From an uncultured bacterium (GTDB lineage: Bacteria > Bacteroidota > Ignavibacteria > UBA10030 > BY39): a stretch of DNA of 64,000 bases. The notes beneath the pieces were generated by a model. That model was not told where the DNA came from. It was given only the letters and a program-made list of their open reading frames with translations, and did no database searches. Every line of letters starts with the position of its first letter. Position 1 is the stretch's first letter. Positions 17,412 to 26,157 of the stretch are shown in pieces. The DNA lies in NCBI GenBank assembly GCA_937967455.1, contig CALCJK010000012.1:1-64000 (forward strand), written 5' to 3'. The position numbers and the translations under genes are program-made.

Positions 17412-19574
17412 TTAGCGAATTTCCATTTCTTTTAAAAGATTTTGAGCATTTGAGAACTTATCGAGTATGAACAACACATAACGCGAATCTACACTGATTG
17501 CGCGATTCATTTGCTCTTCAAAATAATAGTCGCCAACTACACCTTCCCAGTTACCATCAAAAGCTACACCTGCTAATTCACCTTTACCATTAATTATTGG
17601 GCTCCCTGAGTTTCCACCTGTAATGTCTAAATTAGATATAAATGCTATGGGTACATCATTAATTTTGGGATCAGTGTATATTCCAAAATCTTTCTTTTCC
17701 CATAGTTCTTTAAGTTGATCTGGAACTTCAAATGGTTCAATACCAGTCTCTTTTTCTATAACACCAGTTAAACTTGTTACATAATCCCAATAAACTGCAT
17801 CTCTCGGTTTAAGTGGCTTAACCGTTCCAAAAGTCAGGCGCATGGTTCTATTTGCATCTGGATAAATATTTTCCCCTTTCCATTTAAGAAAAGCCTCCAT
17901 CAAATCTCTTCTTAATGAATTCATTTTTGTTTCATATGCTTGATATTTTTCACGAAGTGGTGCTTCATCTTTCTCAAGCTCAATGGCAAATTCTACAAAT
18001 TCATCATCCCGTATGTCATCATCATCTTTTAGAAGTAATTTTTCCGCACTTGCAATGGAATTTAATTTTGTGTCCTCATACAAATTATCAACAAATTTCC
18101 GGATTGCTTTTTCAAGTTTCTCTCCTTTTTTGCCTTTTGTTATTTTTTGGACAAAGCTAATTGCTTGTGCTTCTGGAAGTTCAGCTGCCTTGAGTAACAA
18201 AGCTGTTAAATTTTCCTTGTCAATTTCTTGAACATAGTTTTTATAAACAGCAGCCATAAAGTTTTTAACTGGCATACGATCTGCCTCTGTCTTAGGTACA
18301 ATTTTACCTGTTGAGTCCTTTTTAGGAATTGCAGTGTAGTTCATCAAGCGCTGAGCGATTCGAAGTAAGTCGCAACTCATAACTAAACTGGATAGCATAA
18401 CTCTTTTTTTATTATATGCTTTAAGATCATTGATTTGTGATTCAATTTCATTTAATATGTTTCCGTATTTTGCATTCATATCTGGATTTGAAGAAAGAAA
18501 TGTTAAGAATTTTTGTTCTTCTGCACTTTTAAGCTGTATTAGTTTCAGTCGTTTCATACCTTCTAATACACCTAGATAGTTTTTATATGTGTTTTCAAGT
18601 CCTCTTAATCTGCTTGCGAGTTTTAGTTCAATTTCGCGATCTTTCTTTGTCCATTTGTTGAGAATATCTATTCTGATTTTAAAAATATCAACTGAGATTG
18701 GTAAGGCTTCCTCGTATGCGTATTTAATATCTGCCGTTGTTCTGTAGCGAAAAGTTCTTCCTGGATATCCAATTATCATCATAAAAGAACCTTCTTGATA
18801 TCCTTTTGTAGAAACGGGTAGAAAATGCTTGGGTTTGTAAGGGACATTCTCTTTAGAGTATTTTACAGTTTTACCTTCAGGAGAGACATAAGCTCGCAGA
18901 AATGAGAAGTCGCCAGTGTGTCGTGGCCACATCCAGTTATCAATTTCTCCTCCATAGTTTCCAATTGAGTTTGGTGGACAATATACGAGTCTAATATCCT
19001 TTATTACTTCATATGTGAAAAGGTAGTATTTTACACCATAAAATATTTCACTGGCTCGGCATTCATATTCGGTGTTGGCTTTCTCCCTATTCTCAATTTC
19101 TCGTAGTTTAGCATTAATAGCTTTTTGTTGTTCTCCAGGTGTCATTTCTGGTTTAATAGTACTCATTACTTCATCAGTAATATCTTTCATAGAGATCAAA
19201 ACTTGTGCTGTCATGTTCTCTACCGGGATTTCTTCTTCAAGCGATTTTGCCAGAAAACCATTTTTCAATCTGTCTTCCATCACAGTGCTGACAGATACAA
19301 TTGCACCATATGCGACATGATGGTTCGTTATAATTAAACCCTGATTGGATATAAATGAACCGGTTCCACCTCCTAATAGTACAATTGCATCTTTAATGCT
19401 TGGCCCGTTTGGATTATAAATTTGTTCGGGAGTTAACTCAAAGCCATTCTTTTTAAATTCACTTAAATTGAGCTTATTGATTGCATCCAACAACCACATT
19501 CCCTCATCAAGAAGTGAGAAGGAAGTAGTATGAATAAATAGAATTAATAAAAATACAATATACTTGATTTTCAT
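17412..19574 (-). CDS. S46 family dipeptidyl peptidase (DPP7/DPP11-like)
   Basis: Secreted serine peptidase of 720 residues that removes dipeptides from N-termini of peptides in the periplasm. A signal peptide covers about 1-20. The chymotrypsin-like triad is visible as H86 (ITNHHVAYG), D222 (WPRHTGDFSF) and S656 (TGGNSGSPI). The residue 18 after the serine is Gly (AFDGNWEG), as in DPP7, which prefers hydrophobic P1 residues; DPP11 has Arg there. Start ATG has AAGGA about 8 bases upstream. It stands 156 bases ahead of sprA, possibly with its own promoter, and is divergent from the transporter gene. Confidence 0.93.
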   Translation of the reverse strand: MKIKYIVFLLILFIHTTSFSLLDEGMWLLDAINKLNLSEFKKNGFELTPEQIYNPNGPSIKDAIVLLGGGTGSFISNQGLIITNHHVAYGAIVSVSTVMEDRLKNGFLAKSLEEEIPVENMTAQVLISMKDITDEVMSTIKPEMTPGEQQKAINAKLREIENREKANTEYECRASEIFYGVKYYLFTYEVIKDIRLVYCPPNSIGNYGGEIDNWMWPRHTGDFSFLRAYVSPEGKTVKYSKENVPYKPKHFLPVSTKGYQEGSFMMIIGYPGRTFRYRTTADIKYAYEEALPISVDIFKIRIDILNKWTKKDREIELKLASRLRGLENTYKNYLGVLEGMKRLKLIQLKSAEEQKFLTFLSSNPDMNAKYGNILNEIESQINDLKAYNKKRVMLSSLVMSCDLLRIAQRLMNYTAIPKKDSTGKIVPKTEADRMPVKNFMAAVYKNYVQEIDKENLTALLLKAAELPEAQAISFVQKITKGKKGEKLEKAIRKFVDNLYEDTKLNSIASAEKLLLKDDDDIRDDEFVEFAIELEKDEAPLREKYQAYETKMNSLRRDLMEAFLKWKGENIYPDANRTMRLTFGTVKPLKPRDAVYWDYVTSLTGVIEKETGIEPFEVPDQLKELWEKKDFGIYTDPKINDVPIAFISNLDITGGNSGSPIINGKGELAGVAFDGNWEGVVGDYYFEEQMNRAISVDSRYVLFILDKFSNAQNLLKEMEIR

Positions 19575-19662
19575 CTTTCAATCCTTAAATTTTTTATAGA
19601 ATATGCGAAAAATTAAGTAAAATAAAAAGTTACATATCACTTAACGGTGAAGTTCCCATAAA

Positions 19663-19691
19663 TTGTATCTCTCCCCCATTTTCTGTATTTT
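19663..19691 (+). promoter_or_regulatory. possible sigma-70 promoter for the transporter/kds operon
   Basis: TTGTAT (19663-19668) and TATTTT (19686-19691) are separated by 17 bases in the divergent intergenic region, about 20 bases ahead of the transporter start. Only partly consensus, so this is a weak prediction. Confidence 0.3.
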
Positions 19692-19713
19692 TTTATAAAT
19701 TTCAATTTATAAA

Positions 19714-21231
19714 ATGAATTTTTACAGAAAAATAAAACTTCACCACAAAATTTTATTAGGACTACTTCTGGGAGTAATTTTTGGAGTTATCTTTGGTGTA
19801 AACAAGTATGAGTTGGAAATTACACACAAAGGCAAAAAAAAAGAAGTTGTCAAAAATTGGGAAACAGTTGAATTTCTTGATCCAACCTCAAATGTTATCA
19901 TCAAATCGTTTGGTAGCGAAGATCAACTCAAGATATTAAGCTACTTTCAAAGCTTAAAGGAAGATTTTAAAGATAAAATCGTTGTTGTTGTAAACTTTAA
20001 AAAGGTTGCTGAGAGCGAACGGTATGAGAAAAAATATTTTGAGAAAGTTTATAAGATTGATAAAGTTAAAACAATACCGATTCACATAAAACCAATTGGA
20101 ACAATTTTCATCCGTCTCTTAATGTTTATAGCAATTCCACTTGTATTGTCGTCTTTGATAGTGGGTGCATCAAGCTTGGGCGATTTGAAGAAAGTTGGTA
20201 GAATTGGTTTGAAGATGCTTGCGTTTTATAGTATCACAATTGCTATCGCTATTATTATCGGTTTGTCGTTAACAAATGCTATTGAACCTGGTAGAAGACT
20301 TTCAGCCGATGCAAAAGAAAAGCTCATGGTAGAATTTGCACCAAATATACAATCACGAATTCAGGAAGCACTTGAGCTGAATATTATAAATACAATTGTT
20401 AATATAGTCCCAACAAACCCAATTTATGCTTTAGCAAACTCAGAGATGTTGCAGATAGTGTTCTTTGCTTTAATTGTTGGAGTAACTTTAACCGCCATTC
20501 GAAGAGAGAAATCTGAGCCTGTGATTAAATTTTTTGATGGTTTTAGTGAATTGATGATTAAGATGGTGGATTATATAATGAAAATTGCTCCTTATGGTGT
20601 TTTTGCATTAATTGCAGCAACAATCAGCGAATTTGGTTTTGATATTTTGCAGACACTTATTTGGTATGCTGCAACACTTTTACTTGGATTGTTTATTCAA
20701 CAGTTTTTTGTTTTAGGTGCATTTGTAAAAACTTTTGCTAAAATGAGTCCTATAAGATTTTTTAAAGGAATTCGTGAAGTAATGTTAATTGCTTTTAGTT
20801 CAAGTTCTTCTGCAGCCACACTTCCTATAAATATTGAAAGTTGTGAAGTTAATTTAGGTATACCTAAAAACATTACAAGTTTTGTTTTACCACTTGGCGC
20901 AACAATTAATATGAATGGAACCTCAATGTATCAAGCGGTGGCAGCTGTTTTTATTGCACAGGTTTATGGTGTGGAATTGCACATCTCAGAACAATTAATT
21001 ATTTTACTTACAGCGCTTTTGGCTTCGATTGGCACAGCACCAGTACCAGGTGTTGGCATAATAATGCTGATAATTGTGCTGAGATCTGTAAATATTCCAG
21101 AAGAAGGAATTGCATTGATAATTGGAGTTGATAGATTGTTAGATATGTGCCGGACTGTTGTAAATGTTTCTGGTGACGCTGCGGTTGCAGCAATCGTTGC
21201 CAAATCTGAAGGTGTTTTGAAACAAAATTAA
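19714..21231 (+). CDS. dicarboxylate/amino acid:cation symporter (DAACS family)
   Basis: Membrane transporter of 505 residues related to GltP/DctA, importing glutamate, aspartate or C4-dicarboxylates with Na+ or H+. The family core is clear: a serine-rich hairpin loop (AFSSSSSAATLP), the NMNGTSMYQ motif, and the second hairpin and binding helix (GTAPVPGVG, DRLLDMCRTVVNVSGDAA). Unusually, about 95 hydrophilic residues (about 31-127) are inserted between the first membrane helix and the next; E. coli-type members have only a short loop there. First gene of the plus-strand run leading to kdsA, 2 bases ahead of it. Confidence 0.9.
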   Translation: MNFYRKIKLHHKILLGLLLGVIFGVIFGVNKYELEITHKGKKKEVVKNWETVEFLDPTSNVIIKSFGSEDQLKILSYFQSLKEDFKDKIVVVVNFKKVAESERYEKKYFEKVYKIDKVKTIPIHIKPIGTIFIRLLMFIAIPLVLSSLIVGASSLGDLKKVGRIGLKMLAFYSITIAIAIIIGLSLTNAIEPGRRLSADAKEKLMVEFAPNIQSRIQEALELNIINTIVNIVPTNPIYALANSEMLQIVFFALIVGVTLTAIRREKSEPVIKFFDGFSELMIKMVDYIMKIAPYGVFALIAATISEFGFDILQTLIWYAATLLLGLFIQQFFVLGAFVKTFAKMSPIRFFKGIREVMLIAFSSSSSAATLPINIESCEVNLGIPKNITSFVLPLGATINMNGTSMYQAVAAVFIAQVYGVELHISEQLIILLTALLASIGTAPVPGVGIIMLIIVLRSVNIPEEGIALIIGVDRLLDMCRTVVNVSGDAAVAAIVAKSEGVLKQN

Positions 21232-21233
21232 AA

Positions 21234-22058
21234 ATGATTAAACTAAACAAAATTAAAATTGGTGATTCAACTCGGCTTGTTTTAATTGCCGGTCCGTGTG
21301 TTGTTGAGAACAGAGAAGTCACATTCAGGACAGCTAAGAAAATCAAACAGCTTTCCATCAAATATAATATTCCATTTATCTTTAAATCATCTTATAAAAA
21401 AGCGAATCGTACGAGTGTAGAATCTTTTTCTACAATTGGGATGCAGGAAGCGTTAAAAATTTTATCGGAGGTGAAAATTGAATTTGAAGTCCCAATTTTA
21501 ACTGATGTCCATTCTGAAAACGAAGTTAAATATGCTGCCGAAGTTGCTGATGTCTTGCAAATTCCAGCGTTCCTGTGTCGACAAACAGAATTATTGCAAG
21601 CAGCTGGTAGAACTGGAAAAATTATCAACATCAAAAAGGGGCAGTTTATGGCTCCCGAAAATATGAAACATCAAGCAGAAAAAATTGAATCAGTCGGGAA
21701 CAAAAAGATAATGTTAACTGAGAGGGGAACGACTTTTGGTTACAATAACTTGATAGTCGATATGCGCTCTCTGGATATAATGAAGAAATTTGGTTATCCA
21801 GTGATTTTGGATGTAACGCATTCAGTTCAAAGACCTGGAAGTGGAGCTGGAATTACGCTTGGTCAGCCAGAGTTTATCTTTCCAATTGCCCGTGCCGGAG
21901 TTGCAGTAGGTATCGATGGAATTTTTATTGAAACTCACCCTGATCCTAAAAAAGCACTCAGCGATTCTGCAAGTCAGTTGAAACTTGATCTGTTAGAAAA
22001 ACTGCTGGTTCAAATTATCCAGATAGATAATCTTGTAAAGAAAAAACTTAAAGTATGA
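21234..22058 (+). CDS. kdsA: 3-deoxy-8-phosphooctulonate (KDO8P) synthase
   Basis: KdsA condenses phosphoenolpyruvate with arabinose-5-phosphate to KDO8P for LPS. IAGPCVVE (18-25), FKSSYKKANRTS, PAFLCRQT and ERGTTFGYNN are conserved. C22 in the GPC motif marks the metal-dependent class, like the Aquifex enzyme; metal-free enzymes such as that of E. coli have Asn at this place. Its 274 residues are a full-length enzyme. The kdsC ATG overlaps its stop, and kdsD follows, so the Kdo branch is made as one unit. Confidence 0.96.
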   Translation: MIKLNKIKIGDSTRLVLIAGPCVVENREVTFRTAKKIKQLSIKYNIPFIFKSSYKKANRTSVESFSTIGMQEALKILSEVKIEFEVPILTDVHSENEVKYAAEVADVLQIPAFLCRQTELLQAAGRTGKIINIKKGQFMAPENMKHQAEKIESVGNKKIMLTERGTTFGYNNLIVDMRSLDIMKKFGYPVILDVTHSVQRPGSGAGITLGQPEFIFPIARAGVAVGIDGIFIETHPDPKKALSDSASQLKLDLLEKLLVQIIQIDNLVKKKLKV

Positions 22059-22558
22059 AATCAAAAAAAAATCTAAAAAGTAAACTAAAAAAAATTAAGA
22101 TGATATTATTAGACGTAGATGGAGTACTTACTGATGGAAAAATTATTATGTCGTCTGATGGGGTTGAATATAAAAATTTTCATGCTCATGATGGGTATGG
22201 AATATTAAAAGCAAAAAGAGCTGGAATTATTGTAGGAATAGTTAGTGGTAGAACTTCAGAAGTGGTAAACAAGAGGGCAGATAAATTAGGTATTGATATT
22301 GTATTTCAGGGTAATGAGGATAAATTATCGGTCTTTCAGGAAATTAAGAGCAAATATAATATTTCAGAAGAGGAAACGGCTTTTATAGGAGATGATGAAT
22401 TTGATATTCCGCTTTTAAAATCGGTTGGATTTAGTGCAGCACCAGCAAATGCAATTGGTACAGTGAAAAAGGCTGTAGATTATGTAACAAAAGTAGATGG
22501 TGGTAATGGTGTTGCACGAGAAGTGATTGATTTGATATTAAAAGCAAAATCAGGATGA
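22055..22558 (+). CDS. kdsC: KDO-8-phosphate phosphatase (HAD family)
   Basis: HAD phosphatase of 167 residues that turns KDO8P into Kdo. Motif I is LLDVDGVLTDG (D20 nucleophile, D22), motif II lies in VSGRTSE, and the metal motif is FIGDDEFD (110-117). There is no cap domain, as expected for the tetrameric C0 KdsC type. The N-terminus begins with a Lys-rich run before the first strand. It overlaps kdsA by 4 bases. Confidence 0.95.
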   Translation: MKSKKNLKSKLKKIKMILLDVDGVLTDGKIIMSSDGVEYKNFHAHDGYGILKAKRAGIIVGIVSGRTSEVVNKRADKLGIDIVFQGNEDKLSVFQEIKSKYNISEEETAFIGDDEFDIPLLKSVGFSAAPANAIGTVKKAVDYVTKVDGGNGVAREVIDLILKAKSG

Positions 22559-22562
22559 AATT

Positions 22563-23549
22563 ATGGATAGAGAAAAAATAATTGAAATGGCTAAGAGGGT
22601 AATTGATATCGAAGCCAATTCATTAAATGAGTTAAAAGATAAAATTGATGAAAATTTTGTAAAAGCGGTTGAAACGATTTACAATTCAAAGGGTAGAACA
22701 ATCGTAACAGGTATGGGCAAATCAGGTATTATAGCCCGTAAAGTGGTAGCAACGATGAACTCAACCGGAACACCTGCTATATTTCTACATCCATCTGATG
22801 CAGTACATGGTGATCTTGGAATAGTCAGGAAAGAAGATGTTATAATAATTATATCTAAAAGCGGTAATACACAGGAAATTCAACAGCTGATTCCAATGTT
22901 CAAACGAATTGGGGTGCCAATTATAGCAATTGTTGGAGATAAGAACTCAAATCTTGCAACTTCATCCGATATTGTTATAGATGTAAGTGTGAAAGAAGAA
23001 GCCTGTCCGTTTGATCTAGCGCCAACTGCATCAACAACTGCAGCGCTTGCAATGGGTGATGCACTGGCAATATCTTTACTTGATAAACGAAATTTTACAA
23101 AAGAAGATTTTGCACTTTTTCATCCAGGTGGTATACTTGGAAAACATCTCGCATTAAAAGTAGAAGAAATGATGATAAAAGGTGATGCAGTACCTAAAGT
23201 ACATCTTTCCACTCCGCTGAAAGATGTAATTCTAGAAATTACATCTAAAAGATTAGGTGCTACTAGCGTAATTGATAAAGAGAATGTATTGGTTGGAATT
23301 ATAACAGATGGAGACTTGCGCAGGATGCTACAACATACCGAAAATTTAAGTAATATAACAGCTGAACAAATTATGACTCGCAATCCTAAAACAATCACCA
23401 AAAATGTTTTAGCTGTTATTGCACTTCAAGAAATGGAATCCTACAACATAACACAACTTGTTGTTATTGATGAAAGTAGAAAACCTATCGGAATGATACA
23501 TTTACATGATCTTGTTAAAGCAGGACTGAAAACGGAAATTGACGAATGA
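22563..23549 (+). CDS. kdsD: arabinose-5-phosphate isomerase
   Basis: KdsD isomerises ribulose-5-phosphate to arabinose-5-phosphate, the substrate of KdsA. An N-terminal SIS domain (about 35-170; GMGKSGIIARK, ISKSGNTQE) is followed by two CBS domains (about 205-260 and 270-326), the standard 328-residue layout. GDLRR at the end of the first CBS repeat is typical. It lies between kdsC and lptC; the lptC start overlaps its stop. Confidence 0.95.
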   Translation: MDREKIIEMAKRVIDIEANSLNELKDKIDENFVKAVETIYNSKGRTIVTGMGKSGIIARKVVATMNSTGTPAIFLHPSDAVHGDLGIVRKEDVIIIISKSGNTQEIQQLIPMFKRIGVPIIAIVGDKNSNLATSSDIVIDVSVKEEACPFDLAPTASTTAALAMGDALAISLLDKRNFTKEDFALFHPGGILGKHLALKVEEMMIKGDAVPKVHLSTPLKDVILEITSKRLGATSVIDKENVLVGIITDGDLRRMLQHTENLSNITAEQIMTRNPKTITKNVLAVIALQEMESYNITQLVVIDESRKPIGMIHLHDLVKAGLKTEIDE

Positions 23550-24094
23550 GAAAAAGTTTTGCTTGTATATTTATTTTACTTTTGATTGCTTTGTTTATAA
23601 ATTCCTGTAAAGAAAAAATTAAACCAACGATAATAAATGCAAAAATAGAGGGTGTTTATCCAACTCAGGAAAGTTGGAACTCCCGCATAACGTTTACACG
23701 CGAAGGTAAAGTTCTCGCAATTCTTGAAGTAAAACATCTACTAATTTATGATGATCGTAAAGAAACTCTGCTTGAGGATGGAATTAAAGTAGATTTCTAT
23801 GATGAGGAACAAAAACATACAACTACACTAACAGCTAATAAAGGCCAGGTTAATGATATCACAAAAGATTTAGCAGCTTACGGCAATGTGGTTGTAGTCA
23901 ACTCTGAGGATGGAACAACTTTAAAAACGGAGAGACTCTTCTGGAAAAACAATACACAAAAAATCGAAACAGATGCTTATGTCGAAATTGATTCACCCAA
24001 AGAAAAGATTCGGGGAAATGGTTTAATTTCAGATCAGAATCTAAAAAACTATAAAATTATTAATGTTACTGGTCAAACTACAAAAATCGATTGA
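23546..24094 (+). CDS. lptC: LPS export ABC transporter periplasmic protein LptC (lipoprotein)
   Basis: Protein of 182 residues with an N-terminal signal and lipobox ending at C21 (LFINSC), then an OstA-fold beta-jellyroll seen in repeated strands (ITFTREGKVLAILEVKHL, NDITKDLAAYGNVVVVN). LptC bridges the inner-membrane LptBFG complex and LptA. In Proteobacteria LptC is membrane-anchored by a helix; lipid anchoring as predicted here is common in Bacteroidota-type proteins. The next gene starts at the A of its TGA stop. Confidence 0.85.
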   Translation: MRKSFACIFILLLIALFINSCKEKIKPTIINAKIEGVYPTQESWNSRITFTREGKVLAILEVKHLLIYDDRKETLLEDGIKVDFYDEEQKHTTTLTANKGQVNDITKDLAAYGNVVVVNSEDGTTLKTERLFWKNNTQKIETDAYVEIDSPKEKIRGNGLISDQNLKNYKIINVTGQTTKID

Positions 24095-25398
24095 TGTTGA
24101 ATAACTTAAAGAAAATTTCACTTTTTATTTTGACTTTTTCCTGCCTGTGCTTCTCACAAGACGAATCTAATATTGTTATACTTCATCATGCAGATAGCCT
24201 TGTTGGGAAAGTCATAAATAGTGAAGATATCCGCGAGTTGATTGGAAATGTTCAGTTCTCACAGGGTAGCGTAATTGTAAATTGTGATAGAGCAATACAG
24301 TACTTGAAATCAAATCTTTTAACGCTCGAAGGAAATATTAAAATTCAGGACGATACCTTAACATTTTATGGCAAAAGGGGCTCTTATAATAGTGCTGATA
24401 AAACCGCAGAAGCGTACGATGGCGTGTATATTGAGGAAGGTCTTAGAAAACTTTATGCCGATTATGGCAAGTACTATGTGCAAGAAAAAAGAGTTTTTTT
24501 TAAGGGGAAAGTGTTGGTCCAAGATACAAGTTCAAGTTTAACTTGTTCTGAACTCACTTATCTGCGAAATGATAAAATCACTATCGCTAGAAAAAATGTA
24601 ATTCTTTCTGATTTGAATAATAACATAAAAACTTATAGCGATTATTTTCAAAATAAAGATAAATACAGTTTCATCAGTGGAAATCCAGCAGTCATACAAA
24701 TTGATACCGCTGAAAATGGGAGATTAGATACCTTAATTATATTGAGCAATGAAATTCATGCATATCAGGATACGATTGAGCATTTCATTGCTGTTGGAGA
24801 TGTAAAAATGCAAAGGGGAAATGTTTTTGCGGAATGTGGTGAAACCATTTATTTTACAGATGCTGATAGCATTGTAATGAAGAAAAATCCGTTTGTATGG
24901 TATGAAGATACTCAAATTAGCGGAGATACGATATTTATTAAATTGATAAATAGAAAATTAAAAAATATTTATGTTAATGGGCGTTCTTTTGCAATTTCTT
25001 TAAGCGATACAAATTATCGTAATCGCTTTGATCAAATGCAGGGCGAAACAATGTTGATAAATTTTGATAATGGCAAAATTGATAATATAATTGTTAACAC
25101 AACAGCTAAGAGTTTATACTACCTTTATGAAGAAAATCCATCTGATAAAGATACAAATCTTAAAATTTTAGAAACAAATGGGCTGAATATCACCACAGGT
25201 GACCAAATAGTTATTCTATTCAAGGATAAAAAAGTTGAAAGTATTAAAGTTAGTGGTGGAGTTATGGGTAAGTATTTTCCTGAAAATATGGTGAAAGGCA
25301 AAGAAGAAAGTTATAATTTAGATGGATTTAACTTGCGTAGCGATAAACCTGATGTTTCTCTGAAATTTCAAATGATAACAAAACAAAAATTTGAATAA
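24094..25398 (+). CDS. OstA/LptA-like LPS transport protein
   Basis: Secreted protein of 434 residues, signal peptide about 1-22 (ending LCFSQ), built from OstA-type beta repeats: LIGNVQFSQGSVIVNCDRA, LEGNIKIQDDTLTFYGKRG, FKGKVLVQD and FIAVGDVKMQRGNVFAECGE. These resemble LptA and the N-terminal part of LptD, which carry LPS across the periplasm. No C-terminal LptD barrel is present, so it is an enlarged LptA-like protein. The ATG at 24094 overlaps the lptC stop; an in-frame TTG one codon earlier is less likely. Confidence 0.83.
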   Translation: MLNNLKKISLFILTFSCLCFSQDESNIVILHHADSLVGKVINSEDIRELIGNVQFSQGSVIVNCDRAIQYLKSNLLTLEGNIKIQDDTLTFYGKRGSYNSADKTAEAYDGVYIEEGLRKLYADYGKYYVQEKRVFFKGKVLVQDTSSSLTCSELTYLRNDKITIARKNVILSDLNNNIKTYSDYFQNKDKYSFISGNPAVIQIDTAENGRLDTLIILSNEIHAYQDTIEHFIAVGDVKMQRGNVFAECGETIYFTDADSIVMKKNPFVWYEDTQISGDTIFIKLINRKLKNIYVNGRSFAISLSDTNYRNRFDQMQGETMLINFDNGKIDNIIVNTTAKSLYYLYEENPSDKDTNLKILETNGLNITTGDQIVILFKDKKVESIKVSGGVMGKYFPENMVKGKEESYNLDGFNLRSDKPDVSLKFQMITKQKFE

Positions 25399-25401
25399 AT
25401 T

Positions 25402-26154
25402 ATGAATGAAAATAATCCAAATCAGAAAATTCTTTATTCGGTTGGTCTGTACAAAAAATACAGAAAAAGATATGTAGTAAAAAATGTGAGCATTGAAGTT
25501 AAACAGGGGGAAGTCGTAGGACTTCTCGGTCCAAATGGCGCCGGTAAGACAACAACTTTTTACATGATAGTTGGCATGATTAAACCCACCGATGGTAAAG
25601 TGTATCTTGATGGGGTTGAAATTACTAAAATGGCAATGTACAAAAGAGCACAACTTGGCATTGGATATTTACCACAAGAAGCTTCGATCTTTAGAAAGTT
25701 ATCTGTTTATGAAAATATTATGGCTGTCTTGCAAATGATGAAAATAACTCAGAAGGAAAGAGAAAAAAAGTGTAATGAGTTAATTGAAGATTTTGGATTA
25801 ACACAAGTTACAAAAAATAAAGGATATATGCTTTCCGGTGGAGAACGCAGAAGAGTTGAAATTGCGAGAGCTCTTGCAACAAACCCAAATTTTATCCTGC
25901 TTGATGAACCATTTGCTGGAATAGATCCAATAGCTGTTGAAGATATTATGAGAATAGTTCATAATCTAAAGAATCGTAATATCGGTGTTCTTGTAACAGA
26001 TCATAATGTACATGAAACACTTTCCATTACTGACCGTTCATATCTTTTGTTTGAAGGTGAAATTTTAAAATCAGGAACTGCCGAGTTTTTAGCCAATGAT
26101 GAAGAAGCCAGAAGATTATATCTTGGTGAAAAATTTAAGCTAGATAGATACTAA
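25402..26154 (+). CDS. lptB: LPS export ABC transporter ATP-binding protein
   Basis: Cytoplasmic ATPase of the LptBFG exporter. Walker A is GPNGAGKT (43-50), the ABC signature is LSGGE (143-147), Walker B ILLDEP (164-169) with AGIDP after it, and the switch His is H200. The segment [18 protein letters not shown] is diagnostic of LptB among ABC ATPases. Length 250 residues. LptF/LptG permeases are not in the window. Confidence 0.96.
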   Translation: MNENNPNQKILYSVGLYKKYRKRYVVKNVSIEVKQGEVVGLLGPNGAGKTTTFYMIVGMIKPTDGKVYLDGVEITKMAMYKRAQLGIGYLPQEASIFRKLSVYENIMAVLQMMKITQKEREKKCNELIEDFGLTQVTKNKGYMLSGGERRRVEIARALATNPNFILLDEPFAGIDPIAVEDIMRIVHNLKNRNIGVLVTDHNVHETLSITDRSYLLFEGEILKSGTAEFLANDEEARRLYLGEKFKLDRY

Positions 26155-26157
26155 AAA

